A model generated the notes under the pieces. That model had not been told where the DNA came from and did not search any database. It saw only the letters and a list, made by a program, of their open reading frames with translations. The translations under genes were made by a program, and so were the position numbers. DNA of 5,306 nucleotides from Desulfovibrio sp. (GTDB lineage Bacteria > Desulfobacterota > Desulfovibrionia > Desulfovibrionales > Desulfovibrionaceae). Location: contig JALHHV010000201.1 of the NCBI GenBank assembly GCA_022837365.1, forward strand, positions 1 to 5,306, read 5' to 3'. Below, in pieces: positions 1 through 5,306 of the stretch (its first letter is position 1; every line of letters begins with the position of its first letter).

Positions 1-351
1 GCCGACGATCTGTCCCTGCGCCCCCACCGCCACGTGCACCTGGCCGGGCAGATCACCGGCGTGGAAGGCTACGTGGAATCCGCCGCCTGCGGCCTGTGGC
101 TGGGCATGCTGCTGGCCGCCCGCGCCCTGGGCCGCCGTCTGCCCGCCCCGCCCACGGACACCGCCTTGGGCGCGCTGCTCCACCACCTGCACACCCCCGC
201 CAAGAACTTCCAGCCCTCCAACGTCAACTTCGGCCTGATGCCCGAACTGACCCAGCGCGCCAAAAAACGCGACCGCAAGGCCCTGTACGCCGAACGCGCC
301 CGCGCCAGCTTCGCCGCGTGGATGGAAAACGTGCCGGGGTTGGAGAAGTAG
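1..351 (+). CDS. trmFO: TrmFO, folate/FAD-dependent tRNA (uracil-54-C5)-methyltransferase, C-terminal part
   Basis: Partial gene; the 5' end lies outside the window and the frame is open from base 1 to the TAG at 349-351, giving the last 116 residues. TrmFO is a cytoplasmic flavoprotein that makes ribothymidine at position 54 in the T-loop of tRNA, taking the methyl carbon from 5,10-methylenetetrahydrofolate and reducing it with FADH2. The visible segment has the family's C-terminal signatures: the GQITGVEGYVESAA stretch (about residues 18-31), followed by a glycine/alanine-rich helix, then the TALGALLHHL segment and FQPSNVNFGLMP near the end, with a basic K/R-rich tail that fits tRNA contact. 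The gene has no functional link to the glycosyltransferases that follow; it converges with the next gene and is separated from it by a strong hairpin. Identification rests on recognised family motifs and is firm. Confidence 0.93.
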   Translation, partial: ADDLSLRPHRHVHLAGQITGVEGYVESAACGLWLGMLLAARALGRRLPAPPTDTALGALLHHLHTPAKNFQPSNVNFGLMPELTQRAKKRDRKALYAERARASFAAWMENVPGLEK

Positions 352-376
352 CTAGGAAAAAATACAAACCGGGGAA

Positions 377-400
377 GGGGACGCTTTAACAAGCGTCCCC
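377..400. terminator. Perfect 10-bp hairpin, probable terminator
   Basis: GGGGACGCTT (377-386) pairs without mismatch with AAGCGTCCCC (391-400) around a TAAC loop. It lies 26 bp after the trmFO stop. On the plus strand it is followed by TATTGAAAAGTTTT, a poor U-tract. On the minus strand a run of six T (plus-strand A357-A362) follows about 14 nt after the stem. It therefore could help end either convergent transcript; the spacing to the T-run is longer than usual, so hairpin formation is sure and terminator function is inferred. Confidence 0.6.
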
Positions 401-434
401 TATTGAAAAGTTTTGGAAGGAGGGGGTGGGGTTC

Positions 435-495
435 GGGGCGGGGGAGGAGAACCTTTTCCAAAAGGTTTCCTCCCCCGCCCCGATTCGCATTTTTT
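435..495 (+). terminator. Long G-rich hairpin plus T-tract between convergent genes
   Basis: The left arm begins at 435 (GGGGCGGGGGAGGA) and pairs with the right arm ending at 481; the 14-bp outer stem is perfect, then one G-U position (449/468), then a further AACC/GGTT inner stem capped by T/A pairs around a small loop near 457-460. About eight bases after the stem comes a run of six T (490-495), so it can act as an intrinsic terminator for trmFO on the plus strand. Because the stem is nearly symmetric, it would also fold in the transcript of the convergent glycosyltransferase, whose stop codon is only 20 bp away. The flanking text (TTTTGGAAGGAGGGGGTGGGG) resembles, from memory, a module repeated after many genes in Desulfovibrio-type genomes. 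Confidence 0.72.
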
Positions 496-500
496 CTTCC

Positions 501-2237
501 TTAGAAACCCCGTGCCTCCACATCCTCCAGCAGGGCGGCGTGGTCGTGCTGGCGCAGGGTATCGAAGCCAGGGCGGGCGTAGCGGTACTGGAGCTTGTAC
601 ATGTTGGCCCAGGCATTGGAGAACTGGGCGGGGTCGGTCCAGGCGGAGCGGCCGGTGCGCTTCATGTGGCGCACGGCCAGATGGCCCTGATAGACGGGCA
701 GGTCGCCGCGCAGGCTGCGGCGCAGGTCGTGTTCCAGGTCGTCGTACTGGCTGGGGGCATAGCGCAGGTCGAAGGGGCCCACGGCGTCGAACACGGCGCG
801 GCGGAACAGGTGGCAGCAGCCGGTGACGGACACGCACGGGCGCTGGTAGGAAAACTGGCCGAAATCCAGTTCCTGCAAATGCAGGTCGGACACGGAGAAA
901 CGGCGGCGGTAGCCGGGGGCGTTCTCGGGCGCGGCGGCCATGTCGCCGCCGGGGTCCAGATGCAGGTCCACGGACTGGAGCAGCATGGGCACGGCGTGGT
1001 CCACCACGCGGCAGCCGTGCACGTTGGCGGCGGGATGGGCGGCCATGGACGCGCCGAACAGGCGCAGCCAGTCAGGCGGCACGGTGGCGTCGTCGTCCAG
1101 AAAGGCCACCCAGTCGCAGGCGCGGACTTCCGGCAGGGTCAGCAGCCAGTTGCGGGCGGCGGGCGCGCCGATGTTCAGCGGCAGGGTGACGGTGAGCAGC
1201 CGTTCGCCCAGACTTCCGCCGGGACGGTTGGGTGTGCGTTCCGCCCAGCGGGCCAGCACCTCGGGGGTGGCGTCGGTGCAGCCGTTGTCCAGCACCACCA
1301 CGCGGGCGTCGCCAAGGTCCGAGGCGGCCACCGAGGCCAGGGCCTCGTCGATGCATTCGGCCTTGTTCCAGGTATAGAACAGCACCGCGCCGCGTCCGGC
1401 GGGCAGATCGCCCGGCAGGTCGCGGCCGCGCGCCACGTCGTCCAGCCGCAACAGCAGGTTGACCTGCCACGGCCGGGCGTCGGCCGCCGCGCGCCACAGG
1501 GCCAAAGCGGCGTCGCGGTCGCCCGCGCGGTACAGGGATTCGGCGTGCCGGACCCTCCACGTGACCAGCGGCAGGGCCTTGCACGCGGCCGCGTACAGGG
1601 CGGCGGCCCCGGCCATGTCCCCGCGCGCGAAGGCCACGTCGCCGCGCAGGGCGGCGACAACCGGCGCGGGCACGCCACCCCCATCCCGTAATCCGGAAGG
1701 CAGTCCGGCCAGCCACGCGTCCAGCCACTGATGACGGGCCTCGGTCATGCCCACCACCATGGCCTGCCGCAGCCAGAAGGTGTTGCCCGGCTGGGCGCGG
1801 CGCTGGCGGTCCAGCAGGCGGCACGAGGCGTCGGCGTCGCGCTGCTGGAGCAGTTGGACGAGTTGGCGCACCTCGGCCTCGGGCGGGGGCGCGTCCAGAG
1901 CCGCCAACAGTTCCGCCACCCGGAACACCGGTGTGGGCAGGAACGGCCGGGCCTTGTGCAGCGCGGCCAGTTGCCCGGCCGTACGCCCGTCCAACGGGTC
2001 GGCCTCCCACGCTGCGCACAGGGCGTCGGCCCCCAGGGCGAACAGGCCGGCGGGGCCGTACGCGGAACCTTCCGGCGTATTCATGGCCGCAAGGGCCATC
2101 TCGGCAATGCCGACAAGGTGCAGTTGCCCCACCCCGCCCTTGAGCAGGGCGGCGGCGAGGTCGCCGGGCAGATCACGCCAGCGGGGGCGGGCAAGGGCGG
2201 GAGAGGTCACGGTGGCTCCGGCGGGTTCAATTGACAT
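501..2237 (-). CDS. Family 2 glycosyltransferase with N-terminal TPR-like region
   Basis: A 578-residue protein, probably a cytoplasmic enzyme that moves a sugar from a nucleotide donor onto a surface glycan or glycoprotein; donor and acceptor are unknown. Residues 1-280 are helical and alanine/leucine-rich, with tetratricopeptide-like pairs at about 188-253 (RGDVAFARGDMAGAAALY..., AESLYRAGDRDAALALWRAA). The GT-A domain starts near 283: LFYTWNK with W290, the nucleotide-binding VVVLDNGCTDAT (D317, D322), LNIGAPAARNWLL, the metal-binding FLDDD (D381-D383), a TGCCHLF segment, and SQYDDLEHDLR (D499, D500, E502), the usual place of the catalytic acid/base. The start at 2237 (MSIEPAG) is chosen because it precedes the first segment shared with the paralogue at 2344-4126; the frame is open farther upstream, but that stretch has non-coding character and would overlap the divergent gene. 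No clear Shine-Dalgarno is seen. No homopolymer longer than about six bases was found inside it. Confidence 0.85.
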   Translation of the reverse strand: MSIEPAGATVTSPALARPRWRDLPGDLAAALLKGGVGQLHLVGIAEMALAAMNTPEGSAYGPAGLFALGADALCAAWEADPLDGRTAGQLAALHKARPFLPTPVFRVAELLAALDAPPPEAEVRQLVQLLQQRDADASCRLLDRQRRAQPGNTFWLRQAMVVGMTEARHQWLDAWLAGLPSGLRDGGGVPAPVVAALRGDVAFARGDMAGAAALYAAACKALPLVTWRVRHAESLYRAGDRDAALALWRAAADARPWQVNLLLRLDDVARGRDLPGDLPAGRGAVLFYTWNKAECIDEALASVAASDLGDARVVVLDNGCTDATPEVLARWAERTPNRPGGSLGERLLTVTLPLNIGAPAARNWLLTLPEVRACDWVAFLDDDATVPPDWLRLFGASMAAHPAANVHGCRVVDHAVPMLLQSVDLHLDPGGDMAAAPENAPGYRRRFSVSDLHLQELDFGQFSYQRPCVSVTGCCHLFRRAVFDAVGPFDLRYAPSQYDDLEHDLRRSLRGDLPVYQGHLAVRHMKRTGRSAWTDPAQFSNAWANMYKLQYRYARPGFDTLRQHDHAALLEDVEARGF

Positions 2238-2343
2238 TCCGGGCGTTACCGCCCACAGTGCCGCATCGGCCGATCCGCGCGCCGCAACCGCCGCGCGCGT
2301 TTCGGCGCGTTGTATCCCGCCAACCCGCATCCCCGCAACACGC
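2238..2343. promoter_or_regulatory. Divergent intergenic region between two paralogous glycosyltransferase genes
   Basis: These 106 bases separate two divergent start codons and should hold both promoters if both starts are right. I see no convincing -35/-10 pair on either strand; the least GC-rich spot is TTGTATCC near 2310. A small perfect stem, GGGCG (2241-2245) with CGCCC (2250-2254) around TTAC, lies just before the minus-strand ATG, where a ribosome binding site should be. Neither gene has an obvious Shine-Dalgarno. A GTG at 2212 on the plus strand, preceded by GGGAGAGG, is an alternative start for the plus gene that would overlap its neighbour by 26 bp. Confidence 0.3.
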
Positions 2344-4126
2344 ATGGCGCATCCGCACGGCATCCCCGCCCCCGACCCGGCCCAGGCCCCCGCGCAGCTG
2401 GCCGCCCTCATGGACCGCGTGCCCACGTGGGAATGCGGCGCGCTTGGCGTGGACAACCAGTACCGCCTGGCGCGCGGGGCCATCGAAAACGCGGAGGGCC
2501 ACCCCGGCGTGGTGGCCGCAGGGGTGGGCATGGCCCTGTGGGGCTGGCGCGACAACCCGCTGGACACTCGCCTTGCCGCCTTGCTGCGCGCCATCATGGA
2601 GGACGCCCCGCAGGCGTTCGACCCGGCGTTGCGCGAGTTGATGACCCGCCTGCACGACAGGGTACGCGTGCCCGCCGACTTCGGTGCGCTGGACGCGGCC
2701 CTGAATCTTCACCCGACCGGGCACGGCGGCCCGGCGGCCGCTCCGGGCCGGGTGATGCTCGACGTGGTGCTGCCCCGCCTGGCGGACCCGGCGCACGGGC
2801 TGTTCTGGCTGGCGCGCGGCGTGGCGTGGTGCGTACGCCACGAAAATTCCGTGGGGGCGACCGCTGACGGCCCCCCCCCCCCTGTTTCCTCAGTCGCGGA
2901 TGACACCGCGCTGGAAACATTGTTGCGCGCCGCTACGACCCTGCCCGGCGAACTGACGCTGCCAGCCATTCTGGCAGACCGGCTGCGCGCCGAATGGGCG
3001 GTGCGCCGCCTGGACGCTGCCGACGCGCTGCGGCGGCTGGACGAATTGGCGGAACTGGACGCCTCCCCCGCCGGACCATCTCCCTTTTCCCCGTGGTACG
3101 CGCTGCGCCGCGCCGAACTGCTGGCCCGGCTGGGACACCCGGCCGACGCCGCCGCCCTGCTGCTGCCCCTGTGGCGCGCGGCCCCGTACCATCCCAACCT
3201 CACCCTGGCCCTGCACGAACTGCTGCACCCGCTGCCCGCGCCACCGGCGGACATGGCTCCCCCCGCCATCCTGCTGTACAGTTGGAACAAGTGCGACCTG
3301 GCGGCGCAGACCCTGCGCTCGCTGCGTTCGGCAGGGTTCCGTGGCGCGCCGGTCTTCGCGCTGGACAACGGCTCGCAGGACGGCACCGAGGACATGTTCC
3401 GGGCCATGGCGGCGGATTGGGGCTCTCCGTTCACGGTGGTGCGCCTGCCGGTGAACGTGGGCGCCCCCGCCGCCCGCAATTGGCTGCTTTCGCTGCCGGA
3501 AGTTCGCCAACGCGACCACGCCGTGTTCCTGGATGACGACGTGCTGCTGGAACCCGGCTGGCTGGACGGCCTGCTGGCCGTGGCCCATACTCGTCCCGGC
3601 TGGGGGGCCATCGGCTGCGCGGTCACCGACCACACCCCGCCGCACGCGCTGCAATGCGCCGACTTTTTCGCCCTGCCGCCGGACATGGGCACCCGCAGCT
3701 TCGCCGACCTTGACGAGCACTGGCATATCCACGGCAACTCGGCAGGCAACGCAGACACCCTGCTCACCGCCTACACCCGGCCGTGCCTGTCCGTTTCCGG
3801 CTGCTGCCACATGGTCTCCATGGCTTCCGTGCAACAGGTGGGCGCCTTCGACGTGCGCTTCAGCCCCAGCCAGTTCGACGACCTGGAACGGGACATCCGC
3901 TGCACGCTGGCCGGACTGCCGGTGTGGTACGCGGGCACGGTGCGGGTGCGCCACATGCAGCATTCCAGCCTGCGCCAAGCCACCAGGCAACCGCATCAAG
4001 CTGGAACACCTGCACCCGGCGAACAAGGCAAAGCAGGCGCGCGAGGCGTCCGCCGCGCTGGCCCGGCAGGACCTGCTGCGCAAGGCCGCCGCGCTGGCGG
4101 CCCTGCCCTCGCCGAATGCCGGGTAG
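2344..4126 (+). CDS. Family 2 glycosyltransferase with TPR-like N-terminus, C12 tract, and a frame break near its 3' end
   Basis: Paralogue of the minus-strand gene at 501-2237, divergently placed, with the same order: helical alanine/leucine-rich N-terminal part (about 1-300) then GT-A domain. Shared N-terminal text includes AIENAEG / AMNTPEG and NPLDTRLAALL / DPLDGRTAGQLAAL. Catalytic landmarks are LLYSWNK (W314), ALDNGSQDGT (D341, D346), VNVGAPAARNWLL, FLDDD (D397-D399), SGCCHM and SQFDDLERDIR (D512, D513, E515). A run of 12 C at 2871-2882 encodes the end of G176 plus P177-P180. The frame that starts at ATG 2344 is good to about 3984; after that, the coding signal moves to the +1 frame, which reads GNRIKLEHLHPANKAKQ... 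to a TAG at 4124-4126. Dropping one base at 3985 joins the two parts and gives 593 residues, close to the paralogue's 578. As it stands, the start frame continues without stop into the next gene. The start at 2344 is the best ATG before the region of homology; it has no good Shine-Dalgarno. Substrate unknown; a surface glycan is inferred. Confidence 0.82.
2871..2882 (+). repeat. Poly-C tract (12 C) inside a glycosyltransferase coding sequence
   Basis: Twelve consecutive C residues follow GACGG and precede TGTTTCC. It is by far the longest homopolymer in the window and lies in a proline run (P177-P180) in the helical N-terminal part, upstream of all catalytic motifs. With 12 C, frames on both sides agree. 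With 11 C, translation would reach TGA at 2954-2956; with 13 C, TGA at 2901-2903. Single-base mononucleotide slippage in long C/G tracts is the known basis of phase variation in surface-glycan genes of several bacteria; here it is an inference from sequence alone. Confidence 0.9.
3982..3988 (+). other. Apparent one-base frameshift joining two glycosyltransferase reading frames
   Basis: The start frame of the upstream gene reads HMQHSSLRQAT to 3984. From 3986 the +1 frame carries the coding signal: by hand count 43 of 46 codons between 3986 and 4123 end in G or C there, against 24 of 46 in the original frame, which instead gives an arginine/glycine/proline/alanine-rich string. Removing the A at 3985 turns ACC-A-GGC-AAC into ACC GGC AAC and yields HSSLRQATGNRIKLEHLHPA. 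There is no homopolymer or obvious slippery heptamer here, so a mutation or a sequencing error is more likely than programmed frameshifting. Confidence 0.78.
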
Positions 4127-4188
4127 CCGTCCCGCAACCTCTTCCACCCGCTGCCACCGCGCCCCGTGCGCGCACGAGTCCTCTCCGC

Positions 4189-5306
4189 ATGACCACCAAA
4201 GCCCCCCTCGTCTCCGTCGTCATCCCCGCCTGGAACCTCTGGGACCTCACGCGCGGCTGCCTGGAAGCGCACACGCCCGGCGGCGTGCTGGAGGTCGTGG
4301 TGGTGGACAACGGCTCCACCGACGCCACGGCCACCGACCTCGAACCATTGGGGCGCGCCCTCTTCGGCGATCTGTTCCGGGCCGTGCGCCTGCCGGAAAA
4401 CAGGGGCTTCGCCATAGCCAGCAACCTTGGCGCGGCCCAGGCCCGCGCGGACCGGCTGCTGTTCCTGAACAACGACACCCTGGTCACCCCCGGCTGGCTG
4501 CCGCCCCTGCTGCGCGCGCTGGACGACGACGCCCGGCTGGGCGCCGTGGGGCCGCTGCTGCTCTACCCGGACACCGACCGCGTGCAGCACTGCGGCATCG
4601 CCTTCACGCCCTCGCTGTCCACCGAGCACCTCTACGCCAACTTCCCCGCCGCGCACCCGGCGGTGGCCGCGCGGCGGCCGTTGCAGGCCATCACCGGCGC
4701 GGCCCTGCTCATGGGGCGCGGGTTGTTCGCCGACTGCGGCGGCTTCCACGAAGGGTACCTGAACGGCAGCGAAGACCTGGAACTGTGCTGGCGCATCCGT
4801 GAACAGGGGCTGAAGGTGGCCTGCGTGCCGGAAAGCCGGGTGTACCACCTGGAAAGCCGCACCCCCGGCCGGCGCGACCACGACACGGCCAACGCCGCCC
4901 GGCTCAACCGGCGCTGCTCCGGCTGCTTCGGGCCGGACCTGCACAAGCTGGCCCGGCGCGACGGCTTCGAACTGGCCCTGACCCCGTGGCTGGAAACCTA
5001 CCTGACCCTGCCCGCCGCGCGCGCGGCGGAACTGCTGGCGGCCCACGCCGATTTCGAGCCCGGCCGCTGCTGGCAGGCCCTGCAGGCCGACCCGCTGTGG
5101 CAGCCCGGCTACGAACTGCTGGCCGCGTTCCTGGAGGCCCACGGCAGATACCTGGAAGCGTCCGGCGTGCGGCTGCTGCACTGCTATTTCTTCCCCAGCC
5201 TGCCGGGGTACCGCCGCCTGGCCCTCGTGGCGGCGCAGGCGGGCAACCCGGACCTGGCCGGGCAGGCCGCCCGCAAGATCGAGCACGTCACCGGCCTGCT
5301 GGAGGA
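4189..5306 (+). CDS. Family 2 glycosyltransferase (rhamnosyltransferase-like), 3' end outside window
   Basis: The first 372 residues of a second kind of family 2 glycosyltransferase; the frame is still open at the window end. The catalytic GT-A domain is N-terminal here: VSVVIPAWN (8-16), VVVDNGSTDAT (D40, D45), ENRGFAIASNLGA, LLFLNNDT (N94-N95-D96, the DXD position), GAALLM, and NGSEDLELCWRIR (E195, D196) with H220 in VYHLESR. This pattern is that of the WcaA/RfbF-like group often annotated as rhamnosyltransferases, which act in the cytoplasm on lipid-linked glycans; the sugar itself cannot be told. From about residue 245 the chain is helical and TPR-like (PGRCWQALQADPLWQPGYELLAAFLEAHGRYLEA...). 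The ATG at 4189 starts just before the conserved beta strand and lies 62 bp after the proper stop of the upstream gene, so the two are probably co-transcribed. No strong Shine-Dalgarno is visible. Because of the upstream frame break, the frame also connects back to 2344. Confidence 0.88.
   Translation, partial: MTTKAPLVSVVIPAWNLWDLTRGCLEAHTPGGVLEVVVVDNGSTDATATDLEPLGRALFGDLFRAVRLPENRGFAIASNLGAAQARADRLLFLNNDTLVTPGWLPPLLRALDDDARLGAVGPLLLYPDTDRVQHCGIAFTPSLSTEHLYANFPAAHPAVAARRPLQAITGAALLMGRGLFADCGGFHEGYLNGSEDLELCWRIREQGLKVACVPESRVYHLESRTPGRRDHDTANAARLNRRCSGCFGPDLHKLARRDGFELALTPWLETYLTLPAARAAELLAAHADFEPGRCWQALQADPLWQPGYELLAAFLEAHGRYLEASGVRLLHCYFFPSLPGYRRLALVAAQAGNPDLAGQAARKIEHVTGLLE

Noticed and set aside
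42..55. GCCGGGCAGATCAC occurs in trmFO (about 42-55) and again near 2164-2177
   Set aside because: The two copies encode unrelated peptides on opposite strands (AGQIT versus part of RDLPGDL) and lack any flanking similarity, so this is chance in GC-rich coding DNA.
426..1691. A 421-codon open frame on the plus strand opposite the minus-strand glycosyltransferase
   Set aside because: The translation is a G/V/H/Q-rich string without motifs, starts inside the terminator hairpin and lies opposite a well-supported GT-A domain. It is a shadow frame.
2238..2597. N-terminal extension of the minus-strand glycosyltransferase to an ATG at 2597
   Set aside because: The added 120 residues have no homology to the paralogue and overlap its N-terminal coding region, which has better coding character on the plus strand. 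The start at 2237 fits the shared domain boundary.
3970..3995. Programmed ribosomal frameshifting at the frame break
   Set aside because: No slippery heptamer, homopolymer or evident stimulatory structure is seen; a single inserted base explains the data more simply.
4202..4207. Run of six C in the first codons of the third glycosyltransferase as a second slippage tract
   Set aside because: Six bases is common by chance at this GC content and shorter than tracts known to switch at a useful rate.
2890..5286. A very long open frame on the minus strand opposite the two plus-strand glycosyltransferases (798 codons)
   Set aside because: It is rich in Q, G, R and V with no recognisable domain. 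The plus strand carries clear catalytic motifs and G/C-ending codons over the same bases; at this GC content, antisense frames stay open by chance.

Overview
The window is GC-rich bacterial DNA with strong G/C preference at third codon positions. The 3' end of a folate-dependent tRNA methyltransferase gene (trmFO), the style of the family 2 glycosyltransferases, and a long G-rich hairpin between convergent genes together suggest a sulfate-reducing Desulfovibrio/Nitratidesulfovibrio-type deltaproteobacterium. The organism is inferred from gene type and composition, not from a search.

Layout: (1) 1-351 (+) is the C-terminal end of TrmFO. (2) 352-500 is a convergent intergenic region with two perfect or near-perfect hairpins and flanking T/A tracts, which looks like a bidirectional terminator. 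(3) 501-2237 (-) is a complete 578-residue protein with an N-terminal helical, TPR-like part and a C-terminal GT-A family 2 glycosyltransferase domain. (4) 2238-2343 is a 106-bp divergent gap that must hold the start signals of two genes. (5) 2344-4126 (+) is a divergently oriented paralogue of gene 3 with the same architecture. It carries a run of 12 C in its coding sequence (2871-2882) and a separate one-base frame break near 3985. (6) From 4189 (+) to beyond the window end is a second type of family 2 glycosyltransferase, with its catalytic domain at the N-terminus and a helical region after it.

The three glycosyltransferases probably build or decorate one surface glycan, such as an O-antigen, capsule or glycosylated surface appendage; the substrate cannot be read from the sequence. 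The most notable feature is the C12 tract. At 12 C the upstream and downstream reading frames agree (ON). Loss of one C gives a stop at 2954-2956 and gain of one C gives a stop at 2901-2903, both before the catalytic domain. That is the design of a slipped-strand phase-variable contingency gene. The second frame break near 3985 abolishes the natural stop at 4124-4126, so the nominal frame runs through a linker of non-coding character into the next glycosyltransferase, giving an apparent two-enzyme fusion. I read this as a mutation or a sequencing error rather than a designed fusion.
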